A DNA stretch of 64,000 nucleotides from Enterobacterales bacterium CwR94 (GTDB lineage Bacteria; Pseudomonadota; Gammaproteobacteria; Enterobacterales; Enterobacteriaceae), in NCBI GenBank assembly GCA_002837195.1, contig KZ478060.1, forward strand, positions 1-64,000. The letters are read 5' to 3'. The notes below the pieces were generated by a model. That model made no database searches, was not told the origin of the DNA, and saw only the letters and a list, made by a program, of their open reading frames with translations. Positions within the stretch are counted from its first letter, which is position 1, and every line of letters starts with the position of its first letter. Positions 10,232-20,200 of the stretch are shown here, one piece after another. The translations under genes and the position numbers were made by a program.

Positions 10232-10777
10232 ATGAAAAAAATAGCAATGGTATGCGCAGGACTGTCCCTGTTGGCGGTCGCTGGCACAGCACAGGCAATT
10301 GAGGGCGGGGTTGATGTGGGCAAAAAGTTCACCCACCTGCGTCTGGGTTTAGGCACTGATTCTCCAGGTTTTGCACTGACCGGAGACTGGCTGCGTAGCG
10401 ACCACGACGGTAACGTGGAAAGTCTGGGTCTGAATTACAACGTCAGCGTAGGATCATTTATGCTCTCGCCTGGCGCGAAAGTGATGTCCACCAACCCGAA
10501 AGATTCAAAAGACGGTTATGCCGTTGCTGTGGGTGCTGGAGTGAAAGTGCCTGTCACCAATATGTTTAACGTATTTGGTGAGTACTACTGGTCACCTGAT
10601 TCATTCTCTTCTCACATCGACAATTATCAGGAAGCCGCTGCTGGCGTGAGTTTCCAGCCGATTTCTCTGGTTGATGTGCGTGTAGGTTACAAATACATGG
10701 CGATGAACGGCAAAGATGGCCGTAAAGACAACGTCGTGGCAGATGGCCCGTATGTCGGCGCATCCGTGCATTTCTAA
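10232..10777 (+). CDS. yfaZ: YfaZ-family outer-membrane protein
   Basis: A 181-aa protein with a clear Sec signal peptide (MKKIAMVCAGLSLLAVAGTAQA, cleaved after about residue 22) and a mature part of alternating amphipathic strands ending in VGASVHF, a C-terminal phenylalanine typical of BAM-assembled barrels. Length and pattern match E. coli YfaZ (180 aa), whose role is unknown. AGGAGAAACGC precedes the ATG. It stands alone, with its own upstream region at 10044-10231, and is followed by a bidirectional terminator shared with actP. Confidence 0.85.
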   Translation: MKKIAMVCAGLSLLAVAGTAQAIEGGVDVGKKFTHLRLGLGTDSPGFALTGDWLRSDHDGNVESLGLNYNVSVGSFMLSPGAKVMSTNPKDSKDGYAVAVGAGVKVPVTNMFNVFGEYYWSPDSFSSHIDNYQEAAAGVSFQPISLVDVRVGYKYMAMNGKDGRKDNVVADGPYVGASVHF

Positions 10778-10780
10778 AAG

Positions 10781-10809
10781 AAAGGGCCGATTATTCGGCC
10801 CTTTTTTCT
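10781..10809. terminator. Bidirectional terminator between yfaZ and actP
   Basis: Perfect 10-bp stem AAAGGGCCGA / TCGGCCCTTT with a TTAT loop, a T-tract on the plus side and A-tract on the other. It separates two convergent genes and begins 4 bp after the yfaZ stop codon. Confidence 0.9.
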
Positions 10810-12465
10810 TTAGTGCGCTTTCCCCTGATCGATACCAATACCCGTTTGTGAACGTACAAACTGCGAGCGGAAGCGCAGGCGCTCCTGCTGGCCTTCTGCC
10901 GAGTGATCGGTAATTGAGAATAACCAGGTGCCGACAAACGCGACAATCATCGAGAATAATGCGGGATACTCATACGGGAACACCGCCTGAGCATGCCCCA
11001 GTACCTGGACCCACACGGTTGGCCCCAGAATCATCAAAATCACCGCGGTAAGCAAGCCTGCCCAGCCACCAATCATGGCACCGCGCGTCGTGAGTTTTGA
11101 CCAGTACATGGACAGTAAAATGATCGGGAAATTACAGCTGGCGGCAATCGAGAACGCCAGACCGACCATAAACGCGATATTTTGATTCTCAAACAAAATA
11201 CCTAATCCAATCGCCACGGCACCCAACACCAGCACGGTGATTTTCGATACGCGCAATTCATCTTTCTCACTGGCTTCGCCTTTGCGAAACACGCTGGCGT
11301 ACAGGTCATGGGAAACTGCCGACGCGCCTGCCAGGGTTAAGCCTGCCACCACGGCTAAAATAGTGGCAAAGGCAACCGCAGAGATAAAGCCGAGGAAGAT
11401 ACTGCCACCCACGGCATCAGCCAGATGCACTGCGGCCATATTATTGCCGCCAATCAACTGACCTGCGGCATCTTTGAAGGCCGGGTTGGCACCCACCAGT
11501 AAAATGGCACCAAAGCCGATGATAAAGGTCAGGAAGTAGAAGTAGCCCATAAAGCCAGTGGCCCAAAACACACTCTTACGCGCTTCTTTGGCATCACTCA
11601 CTGTGAAAAAGCGCATCAGAATATGTGGCAGACCCGCCGTACCAAACATCAGGCCAAGACCCAGCGAAAGGGCGGAGATGGGATCTTTCACCAATCCTCC
11701 CGGACTCATGATCTCAATGCCTTTTGGATGCACTTTCATGGCTTCGCTAAACAGGGTATTGAAGCTAAAGCCCACGGTTTTCATTACCATGATCGCCATA
11801 AAAGAGGCACCAAACAGCAGCAGCACCGCTTTGATGATTTGCACCCACGTGGTGGCCAGCATGCCGCCAAACAGCACGTACATCACCATCAAGATGCCGA
11901 CCAGCACCACGGCAACGTGGTAGTTCAAACCAAACAGTAACTGGATAAGTTTGCCTGCACCGACCATCTGTGCAATCAGATACAACGCCACCACGACCAG
12001 TGAACCGCACGCCGATAACGTACGAATCGGTTTTTGTTTCAGGCGGTAAGACGCGACATCGGCAAAGGTATAGCGCCCTAAATTACGCAGACGTTCGGCA
12101 ATCAGAAACAGAATAATCGGCCACCCAACCAGGAAGCCCAGTGAGTAGATTAAGCCGTCGTAGCCAGAGGTGTAGACCAGTGCGGAGATGCCCAAAAAGG
12201 AGGCGGCCGACATAAAGTCACCGGCAATTGCCAGACCATTTTGAAAGCCGGTAATGTTGCCGCCCGCCGTGTAGTAATCGCTGCGCGAGCGTGTGCGTTT
12301 TGAAGCCCAGTAGGTGATACCCAGCGTGGCCACCACAAACACCAAAAACATAATAATGGCTTCGTAGTTGGTGGTGCGTTGTTCGACCGCACCACTGATG
12401 GCATCGGCAGCCAACACTGAAAGCGGGGCCGCTGCGGCAAGCAAGGCCAGAGTCAGTCGTTTCAT
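10810..12465 (-). CDS. actP: Cation/acetate symporter ActP
   Basis: Sodium:solute symporter-family permease that takes up acetate (and other small substrates such as glycolate in E. coli). The product has 551 aa (E. coli 549): an N-terminal hydrophobic segment with a signal-like end (LSVLAADA), then about 13 transmembrane helices; SSS-family stretches such as [17 protein letters not shown] near residue 80 and [15 protein letters not shown] near 280 are visible. Its ATG overlaps the yjcH stop codon in an ATGA, showing coupling within the acs-yjcH-actP operon. The stop codon lies right against the shared terminator with yfaZ. Confidence 0.95.
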   Translation of the reverse strand: MKRLTLALLAAAAPLSVLAADAISGAVEQRTTNYEAIIMFLVFVVATLGITYWASKRTRSRSDYYTAGGNITGFQNGLAIAGDFMSAASFLGISALVYTSGYDGLIYSLGFLVGWPIILFLIAERLRNLGRYTFADVASYRLKQKPIRTLSACGSLVVVALYLIAQMVGAGKLIQLLFGLNYHVAVVLVGILMVMYVLFGGMLATTWVQIIKAVLLLFGASFMAIMVMKTVGFSFNTLFSEAMKVHPKGIEIMSPGGLVKDPISALSLGLGLMFGTAGLPHILMRFFTVSDAKEARKSVFWATGFMGYFYFLTFIIGFGAILLVGANPAFKDAAGQLIGGNNMAAVHLADAVGGSIFLGFISAVAFATILAVVAGLTLAGASAVSHDLYASVFRKGEASEKDELRVSKITVLVLGAVAIGLGILFENQNIAFMVGLAFSIAASCNFPIILLSMYWSKLTTRGAMIGGWAGLLTAVILMILGPTVWVQVLGHAQAVFPYEYPALFSMIVAFVGTWLFSITDHSAEGQQERLRFRSQFVRSQTGIGIDQGKAH

Positions 12466-12773
12466 CCTTTCACCTCGCTCAGGATCTGTTTGGTCAGGCG
12501 ATCAAATTCACCGTTGGCGCGCCAGACGTAAACCCCGGTCAGGAGAAAAGAAACCACGATCAGCCCAACACCAATAGGGATCCCGCGGGTGACGGTGGTG
12601 CCTGCGTGCAGAGGCGTTCCTAACCAGCCGGGTGCAAAAGCGATTAGCAGAATAAACCCGACATACAACACCAGCATAATCAGCGACAGGATGGCCGCGA
12701 AAGTCTGGCGTTTACGCACCAACTCCTGAAAGCGGGCACTCTTCTCTATGCGTTGATAAATGACATCATTCAT
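12462..12773 (-). CDS. yjcH: DUF485 membrane protein YjcH
   Basis: A 103-aa inner-membrane protein (E. coli YjcH 104 aa) with two hydrophobic helices around residues 25-47 and 62-82 and the DUF485 N-terminus [20 protein letters not shown]. An in-frame ATG 96 bp upstream is rejected: the ATG at 12773 follows CTGGAGACGC and restores the family length. It sits between acs and actP and is presumed to assist the acetate permease; its exact role is not established. Confidence 0.93.
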   Translation of the reverse strand: MNDVIYQRIEKSARFQELVRKRQTFAAILSLIMLVLYVGFILLIAFAPGWLGTPLHAGTTVTRGIPIGVGLIVVSFLLTGVYVWRANGEFDRLTKQILSEVKG

Positions 12774-12887
12774 CACAGCGTCTCCAGAGGTAAGGGGAAG
12801 ATAACGGGGCAGGTAAACCCCGTGTGTAGGGCGTTTATAGTTATGGTGTTTTGAAATTGCCTCCCTCAACGTGAGGGAGGCACAGCC

Positions 12888-14843
12888 TTACGGCATTTTT
12901 ATGGATTGTTTCTCTTCCAGCAGTTTCTCGACAACGCCGGGATCGGCTAGGGTCGATGTGTCACCAAAATTGCTGGTATCGCCGGCGGCGATCTTGCGCA
13001 GAATACGGCGCATGATTTTGCCGGAACGCGTCTTCGGTAGGGCATCCGTCCAGTGCAAGATATCCGGCGTAGCAATCGGGCCAATCTCTTTTCGTACCCA
13101 GTTGCGTACTTCGGTATACAGCTCAGGTGACGGCGTTTCGCCGCTGTTCAGCGTGATATAGGCGTAAACGGCCTGGCCTTTCATGCTGTGCGGAATGCCC
13201 ACCACGGCTGCCTCGGCAATTTTGGGATGCGACACCAGCGCCGATTCAATCTCTGCGGTGCCCAGACGGTGTCCGGAAACATTGAGCACATCATCGACAC
13301 GGCCAGTTATCCAGTAATAGCCATCTTCATCACGGCGTGCGCCATCACCGCTGAAATACATATTCTGGAAGGTGGAGAAGTAGGTTTGCTCAAAGCGTTC
13401 ATGATCGCCAAACAGGGTACGTGCCTGGCCAGGCCATGAATCCACAATCACCAGATTGCCTTCAGTCGCACCCTCTTGCGGGTTTCCTTCATTATCCACC
13501 AGCGCAGGTTGTACTCCGAAGAACGGGCGTGTTGCCGAGCCGGCTTTCAATTCCGTGGCACCAGGCAGCGGCGTAATCATGAAACCACCGGTTTCGGTTT
13601 GCCACCAGGTATCCACGATAGGGCACTTGGCATTGCCAATCTTGTTGTAATACCACTCCCAGGCTTCCGGGTTAATGGGTTCACCGACCGACCCCATGAT
13701 GCGCAGTGAGGTGCGCTGGGTGCCTTCGATGGCTTTATCTCCCTCCGCCATCAGGGCGCGGATCGCCGTTGGTGCGGTATACAGAATGCTGACCTTATGC
13801 TTATCCACCACCTGGCTCATGCGGGCTGGCGTAGGCCAGTTCGGCACGCCTTCAAACATCAGCGTGGTGGCACCACAGGCCAATGGCCCATACAGCAAAT
13901 AGCTGTGTCCGGTAACCCAGCCAACGTCTGCCGTACACCAGTAGATATCTTCCGGATGGTAATCAAAGACATATTTAAAGGTTGTCGCCGCATACACCAA
14001 ATAGCCACCGGTGGTGTGCAACACGCCTTTGGGTTTGCCGGTGGAGCCCGAGGTATAGAGAATAAACAGCGGATCTTCTGCGCCCACTTCTTCAGGCTGG
14101 TGGTGAGGAGAGGCTTTCTCGGTTTGCTCGTGCCACCATAAATCGCGGTTATGCTCCCAGTGAATGGCCTTGCCAGTGCGACGGAATACCACGACGTTTT
14201 TGACGGTTTTCACATTGGGGTTGGCCAATGCATCATCAACGTTTTTCTTCAGTGGAATGGTGCGTCCGGCACGGATACCTTCATCGGCGGTGATCACCAG
14301 TTTGGCACTGGAATCAACGATGCGCCCGGCAACGGCTTCTGGCGAAAAGCCGCCAAAAATCACCGAATGCACAGCACCAATGCGCGCGCACGCCAACATG
14401 GCAACGGCTGCTTCTGGCACCATTGGCATGTAAATCGCGACCACATCACCTTTATTGATATCCAGAGATTTCAGCACGTTGGCAAAACGACACACTTCGC
14501 GATGCAGGTCGCGATAAGTCAGCGTTTTGCTTTCGTTGGCGTCATCTCCTTCCCAAATAATCGCGGGACGATCGCCGCGTTCGTGCAGATGGCGGTCAAG
14601 ACAGTTGGCCGCCAGATTCAGCGTGCCATCTTCATACCATTTGATTGACACATTGCCCGGTGCGAACGAGGTGTTTTTCACACGGGTGTAGGGTTTGATC
14701 CAGTCGATGATTTTGCCTTCCTCGCCCCAGAATGCCTCGGGATCTTGTACCGACAACTGATACTTCGACTGGTACTGCTCTGCATTAATCAGGGTGTTTT
14801 CTGCAATGTGCGCGAAAACAGGATGTTTATATATTTGGCTCAT
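12888..14843 (-). CDS. acs: Acetyl-CoA synthetase
   Basis: AMP-forming enzyme that converts acetate, ATP and CoA to acetyl-CoA through acetyl-AMP, for growth on low acetate. The 651-aa protein matches E. coli Acs (652): P-loop-like motif [11 protein letters not shown] near residue 265, the WWQTETGG core near 413, the DVLNVSGHR hinge near 517, and the acetylated lysine motif [11 protein letters not shown] near 607. The ATG at 14843 follows a perfect AAGGAG; an upstream in-frame ATG adds 13 non-conserved residues. It is the first gene of acs-yjcH-actP; lysine acetylation by Pat is the known post-translational control in relatives. Confidence 0.97.
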   Translation of the reverse strand: MSQIYKHPVFAHIAENTLINAEQYQSKYQLSVQDPEAFWGEEGKIIDWIKPYTRVKNTSFAPGNVSIKWYEDGTLNLAANCLDRHLHERGDRPAIIWEGDDANESKTLTYRDLHREVCRFANVLKSLDINKGDVVAIYMPMVPEAAVAMLACARIGAVHSVIFGGFSPEAVAGRIVDSSAKLVITADEGIRAGRTIPLKKNVDDALANPNVKTVKNVVVFRRTGKAIHWEHNRDLWWHEQTEKASPHHQPEEVGAEDPLFILYTSGSTGKPKGVLHTTGGYLVYAATTFKYVFDYHPEDIYWCTADVGWVTGHSYLLYGPLACGATTLMFEGVPNWPTPARMSQVVDKHKVSILYTAPTAIRALMAEGDKAIEGTQRTSLRIMGSVGEPINPEAWEWYYNKIGNAKCPIVDTWWQTETGGFMITPLPGATELKAGSATRPFFGVQPALVDNEGNPQEGATEGNLVIVDSWPGQARTLFGDHERFEQTYFSTFQNMYFSGDGARRDEDGYYWITGRVDDVLNVSGHRLGTAEIESALVSHPKIAEAAVVGIPHSMKGQAVYAYITLNSGETPSPELYTEVRNWVRKEIGPIATPDILHWTDALPKTRSGKIMRRILRKIAAGDTSNFGDTSTLADPGVVEKLLEEKQSIKMP

Positions 14844-15160
14844 GGCTGGTCTCCTTGAAGATGTTAATAATATGTCAATCAAAGGTTAAGTGAAGAGACC
14901 CTACTGGCTTTGTTTCTTTTTTGCGCTACAGATCACGCGTTCAATTAAGACCGTGAAATGTCATTTTTTCTTAACAGAGTCTCTTTTCAAGCCCCGATGA
15001 ATTGCGGCAATTATGCCTTTAGGACAATTCAATGCTGTACAAAAATAAAGCAAACAGTTCGGCTGATTTTTTCAACAAAACAGGCCTTTTATGCATATCT
15101 ATGCGAAATTACGCGCAGATATACCTTTCTATAACAATAGTTTAGTAACCTCATAATTAA
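14844..15160. other. acs upstream part of the acs-gltP divergent region
   Basis: AT-rich noncoding DNA that must carry the acs promoter. I see no open frame with a ribosome-binding site or family resemblance. Only scattered half-sites resembling CRP targets (for example GATCACGCG near 14931) were found, none good enough to call. In E. coli the equivalent DNA binds CRP, Fis and IHF. Confidence 0.6.
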
Positions 15161-15177
15161 ACAGGATAAAATCCTGT
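15161..15177. promoter_or_regulatory. Perfect inverted repeat upstream of gltP
   Basis: ACAGGAT-AAA-ATCCTGT, a perfect 7-bp inverted repeat with 3-bp spacer, about 185 bp upstream of the gltP start. It has the form of a dimer binding site, but I recognise no regulator with this consensus. Confidence 0.35.
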
Positions 15178-15312
15178 CTTAATTAGGAAATTTCTCGTGA
15201 AAGCGCAAAGGGTTGCATTTCTGTGGTGGAAAATGGTACTTATCACCGCCCTGTTCATCAGGGCATACCACCAATTACTCCTCAAATTCTCATACTTTCC
15301 TTGGGTGTGACA

Positions 15313-15344
15313 TCTTCCGCTGATGTGTGCGGAAGAGGGGTTTT
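15313..15344 (+). promoter_or_regulatory. Leader hairpin in front of gltP
   Basis: TCTTCCGC and GCGGAAGA form a perfect 8-bp stem with an 8-base loop, followed by GGGGTTTTGTT and then the gltP ribosome-binding site AAGGA. A stable stem followed by T residues directly ahead of a start codon can act as a terminator-like attenuator or shield the leader; no competing structure was worked out. Confidence 0.4.
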
Positions 15345-15360
15345 GTTAAGGAACAAAAAT

Positions 15361-16671
15361 ATGAAAGGTTTTAAAATCAGCCTCGCATGGCAGATCCTCA
15401 TCGCACTCGCTCTGGGCATCGTTGTCGGCGCTATCCTGCATAACCAGCCAGAAAACCGTGAATGGTTAGTCGTTAACATTCTCAAACCGGCTGGCGATAT
15501 CTTTATCCATCTGATCAAAATGATCGTTGTACCCATCGTGATCTCAACCCTGATTGTCGGCATTGCCGGGGTGGGGGACGCGAAGAAGCTGGGGCGCATT
15601 GGCCTCAAAACCATCATTTATTTTGAAGTGATCACCACCCTTGCCATTGTTGTCGGCATTACGCTGGCGAATGTGTTCCAACCGGGACAAGGCATTGATA
15701 TGTCAACGCTGGCAACGGTGGACATCTCTAAATATGAAGCGACCACTGAACAGGTGCAGAATGCGCCGCACAGTTTGGTGGCGACCATTCTTGGCTTAAT
15801 CCCACAGAATATTTTCGCTGCCATCGCCAGTGGCGACATGCTGCCGATTATCTTCTTCTCGGTCCTGTTTGGTATGGGGCTTTCTGCCCTGCCGGGCGAG
15901 CAGCGTGATCCGCTGCTGAAAGTGTTCAGCTCTGTGTCTGCCACCATGTTCCGCGTGACACATATGATCATGCGTTATGCTCCGGTGGGCGTCTTTGCAC
16001 TGATCTCGGTGACGGTAGCGAGCTTTGGCTTTGCTTCCCTGATCCCGCTGGCGAAGTTGGTTATCCTGGTGTACGCCGCCATCGCGTTCTTTGCGTTTGT
16101 GGTGCTGGGATTGGTCGCGAGAATGTGTCAGTTACGCATCACCACGCTGATGCGCATCCTGAAAGATGAGTTGATCCTGTCTTTCTCCACGGCCAGTTCT
16201 GAAACGGTACTGCCGCGTATCATGGAGAAGATGGAAGCCTACGGTGCCCCGAAAGCCATCACGAGCTTTGTGGTGCCCACGGGATACTCCTTTAATCTGG
16301 ATGGCTCCACGTTGTATCAAAGCATCGCGGCGATCTTCATTGCACAGCTGTATGGCATTGAACTGTCGCTGGGACAAGAGATTGTGTTGGTACTGACGTT
16401 GATGGTGACCTCGAAAGGGATTGCTGGCGTACCGGGCGTCTCCTTTGTGGTGCTGCTGGCAACGTTGGGCAGCGTGGGGATCCCACTGGAAGGTCTGGCC
16501 TTTATCGCCGGTGTTGACCGTATTCTGGATATGGCTCGTACCGCGTTGAACGTGGTAGGTAACGCACTGGCTGTGCTGGTTATCGCCCACTGGGAAAAGC
16601 AGTTCGATCGTAAGCAGCAAGTGGCTTATGAGAGCCAGTTGAAGAAGCTGTCGACACAGTCCTCTTCCTGA
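15361..16671 (+). CDS. gltP: Proton/glutamate-aspartate symporter GltP
   Basis: Inner-membrane DAACS-family carrier importing glutamate and aspartate with protons. The 436-aa product (E. coli 437) is conserved throughout: SSETVLPRI (hairpin HP1 serine-rich motif) near residue 278, the NLDGSTLY motif near 316, and TSKGIAGVPG in HP2 near 356. The frame is open for another 46 codons upstream, but MKGFKISLAWQI at 15361 matches the family start and follows AAGGA by 8 bases. It is monocistronic and divergent from acs, as in E. coli where the two operons are close neighbours. A hairpin terminator follows. Confidence 0.95.
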   Translation: MKGFKISLAWQILIALALGIVVGAILHNQPENREWLVVNILKPAGDIFIHLIKMIVVPIVISTLIVGIAGVGDAKKLGRIGLKTIIYFEVITTLAIVVGITLANVFQPGQGIDMSTLATVDISKYEATTEQVQNAPHSLVATILGLIPQNIFAAIASGDMLPIIFFSVLFGMGLSALPGEQRDPLLKVFSSVSATMFRVTHMIMRYAPVGVFALISVTVASFGFASLIPLAKLVILVYAAIAFFAFVVLGLVARMCQLRITTLMRILKDELILSFSTASSETVLPRIMEKMEAYGAPKAITSFVVPTGYSFNLDGSTLYQSIAAIFIAQLYGIELSLGQEIVLVLTLMVTSKGIAGVPGVSFVVLLATLGSVGIPLEGLAFIAGVDRILDMARTALNVVGNALAVLVIAHWEKQFDRKQQVAYESQLKKLSTQSSS

Positions 16672-16680
16672 TAATGACTG

Positions 16681-16717
16681 GTGCCAGCGATGCCGTTCAG
16701 ACATCGTTGGCACTGTT
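16681..16717 (+). terminator. Probable gltP terminator
   Basis: GTGCCAGCGATG pairs with CATCGTTGGCAC (11 of 12 Watson-Crick, one G-T) around a 9-base loop. It begins 9 bp after the stop codon. The following T-tract is weak, so it may be a leaky terminator or a 3' stabilising stem. Confidence 0.65.
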
Positions 16718-17275
16718 CAATCTCTCTGGCGTGATGACAATAAAGTTGCTGCCTCCATCACATCTTTGTCACTTTTTATTCTCCGTTATTTCTAATTGAT
16801 TGTAATGATTTCCAGTGCAATATGTCCTCTGTGCTCGAGCTATTCCCGACAGACTTCTAAACCTGGTAATCTCTAATTATCTGTTTTTTCTCTTTTCCCT
16901 CTGCTTGTCTCGCTGTTTATTTTGCAAGCTCTCTGTTAAGTAAAAATAATAATTTAAAACGGAAGTGTAAAAAGCGTCTGTTGGGTTACGTTGCGTATTG
17001 ATAAGGCGCTGTCTATATAACATCAACGGCTTGTCGATGTGATAATCCGCGCAGAAACAGCAAACCAAAGAATAATAGTGCCAATTATTTATTGAATTAT
17101 TTTCTCTTATTGCGCCGAGCGTCATGTCCTCGGTGGTCCTTGTGACTGAACCATAAGTAATGGCAGTCGGGGTGGCTGGGGTTGTCTGCAATCAATAATC
17201 AATGACGCTTTCCATTCTCCCTTTTCCAATAGTGATATTGGCGATTGCCTGCTTTTCGTGACTTTTGGAGGGGAA
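16718..17275. other. Long noncoding region before the autotransporter
   Basis: About 560 bp of AT-rich DNA holding the promoter of the autotransporter gene. A 104-codon minus-strand frame (16877-17191) is present but has no ribosome-binding site, no hydrophobic or domain pattern, and rare-codon-rich content, so I do not call it. I see no tRNA, small RNA or clear operator. Confidence 0.6.
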
Positions 17276-20200
17276 ATGCGTTTTACATTAAATCCGGTCT
17301 TGTCGGCCTTACTGGTTTCTCAGGCTTTATTACTTCCCGTCAATCGATTGTGGGCGGCGACGTTAATAGAATTCGATCCACAACTTAACGATCAGCAGGC
17401 CAATAAACTTCAGGTGGGCAATGCCACTGAAACCTTGACCGGCAATGCGCGTTTTAAACCCGGTATTGATGGGGCGGTACAAACCACGCTCGGCGCAGTC
17501 AATATTGTTTCGGGCGCGGAGGTGCTTAATAAACCTCTTCTTGATCCCGGCCCTCAAAATCTGGGCATTACCGTGCCGGACAGCACGACGGGCGGCAATA
17601 CGATTTATCAGGTTTACAACTCAGCAAGTCTGGTCGCACAGGCTCCGGTGACCGAAAGCACCAGCGTGCCGGATGTTGAAAATGTAAACGGTGAGCAATA
17701 CATCAATACTCGCATTGCCGATGTGACGTCCGGTGGCACGCTGAACGTGGCGATCGGAGTGGAGAGTGCACGTTCTACGGCGGCAACCAATGGGTGGACC
17801 ATGGCCGCTAAACAGAGTGCCTTGTTCAATGTTGATGGAACCGGCGCAAGCGATGCCACCCTGAACTGGAATGGCAACAACCGCATCACCTTTACGGGCG
17901 CAGCAGCCACCCCGGTGGGCAATGAAGCGCAGCGTACTTTCCAGGTGCAGAACGTGGCCACATTTATGGGAGCGTTCTCCGTCACCACTCTGGATGGTAA
18001 ATCCAATGCGTTTACCGTGACGGATGCGGCCAGTTTGCAGCGGTATAACAATTGGCTTATCACGCAACTGCAAACCGGAAACCTCAGCACGGCCAGCTAT
18101 AACACCGAATTCAATAAAGCCTTCACGCGCACTAACGCCAACATTGTGTATGACGTTTCCGCGACCCCGCCGGATGAAGTGACGCAAGCGATAGGCAACC
18201 GCAATGTCATCAGCGCTCAGGGCAGTGGTGCCAAAGTCCATTTAGCGGCGGGTAAAACGCTGGAGGCGTCCGGGGCCAGCGGTGGTGCTATCCGCGCCAG
18301 TGACGGTGCAGACGTGGTGTTAGACGGCAAACTGGCAAGCCAGGGCAGCACGGCTGATGGCTCGGCACTGGTGTTAACCGGCAACAGCACGGGGACCAAC
18401 AATGGTGTGATCAACGGTGCGTTTCTGAATCGTGCTGATGGCACAGGGGTTGGCTCTACCAGCTTTGGTGCGCATGGTGTCAATGTACAGTCGGGCAGTC
18501 AGTTCAATAACACAGGCATTCTCAATATGGCCGCCACCGGCAGCAATGACGCTAACGGGGTGGCTGGCATCAATCTGGGGACCAACGCTTCAGCCAACAA
18601 CAGCGGTAACATTAACGTGGGTGTGAATGGTTCCGCTGCCCGGGGAACGACGTCGGGCGTCTTACTGACTGACAGCACATCACAATTCACCAATAACGCC
18701 AGCGGCCTGATTTATATCGGGCGCGGGCCGCAGAACAACAAGAGCGAAACCCCGGCCGATGTCTCCTTAAACCAAAGTGGCCTCACCAGCGGTATCGCGC
18801 TGATGGGCGGCGGCAGCGCGACCAACAACGGGGAAATCGTGATCGGTACACGCACGCAAAATGCGGCGGGTATGTCTGCCAACGGTGGAGACGCGACCAC
18901 GATGGTGAATAACGGCACCATTACCGTCAATGGCGCAGCCACTCGCACACCGCGTGAAAACATTGGTTTCTCGATTTTCAACAGCGGCAGCGGTGGCAAC
19001 ATTAACAATGCGGGCACCATTAACCTGAACGGCGTCAATGGCACCGGCGTAAAAGTTCTCGCCAGCAACGGTAACCAGGCGGCAGCGCGTTCGACAGGCA
19101 CCATCAATGTGGCTGGCAGTGCCGATCCGGCCAGCGGAACGCGTAACTTCGGCGTGTGGGTCGAAGGTCAGGGCAGCGGAACGGCCAGCGCTCTGGTAGA
19201 CGGCCCTGTGAATCTCAGTGGCAATGGCGCGATTGGTGTACATGCGCGCGGCAATGCCACGGTGGAGGTTGCCAGTGATGCTATTCCGCGTTTCAGTGCG
19301 GGCAGCAATCAAATCGGCTTTTTTGCCTTTGGCCCGAATGCCAAAATCAATGTCGCAGGCAACACGGCATTTGATGTCACTACCCAAGGTTCAACGCTGT
19401 TTCGGCTGGAACAGGGCGCGGATTTTGATGGGACAGGATTGGCGCTTACCGCCTCTGGTGAAAATGCAGTGGGGATTTTGGGCAGTGGCACTGGCGGGAC
19501 GCAAATCAATACGCAGAATGCGCGTATCGACGTCACCGGTAAAGGTGCCACCGGACTGGTGATTGAAGGCGGTGCCAACGGTGTGATCGATGCGGCGACC
19601 ACCATGAACTTGAGCGGTGAAAATGCCGTGGCCGGTATTGCCGATGGGCAAAAGCACACGTTGAGCGGGGCGAACAGTGGTGCGGCATCACCCGCGACGT
19701 CGCTGACCTCGGCTGCAGCGCTGACGTCTGCGCAAAATGGCCTGACAGGCTATATCGCCCGCAACCGGGCACAGTTAACCAACAGCGGGGATATCAATTT
19801 TAGCGGTGCTAACGCGACGGGGATCCGCGTTGAAACCGGGGCGACGGGAACCAATACGGGCAACATCACCATTAACAATGGCGGCAGTGGGCTGGTGGTC
19901 AATAGCGGGACGGGCACCTTAACCACCACCGCCAACAACAGTGGCAATATCAACGTCAATGGCGGCAGTACAACGGCCCGTACACGCGGCGTAAGTGCCA
20001 CGGGTGCCCGTGCCGTCGCGAATCTTACCGGCGGCAGCCTGAGCTTAAATGGCGTGGGTGCGATCGGTGCACAGGCGACGCAGGGAGCGACGGTCAATAT
20101 TGCCAATGGTGCCACGCCTGTTTTCAACAACAGCGATCAAATCGCCTATCACGCGGCGGGCGTGGGTTCTACGATTAACAGCGCCACTAACAGCAGTAAT

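Noticed and set aside
15223-15360. 46-codon N-terminal extension of GltP
   Set aside because: Not conserved in the family, it covers the leader hairpin, and AAGGA directly precedes the ATG at 15361.
16877-17191. 104-codon minus-strand frame in the gap before the autotransporter
   Set aside because: No ribosome-binding site, no recognisable domain, and composition unlike neighbouring genes.
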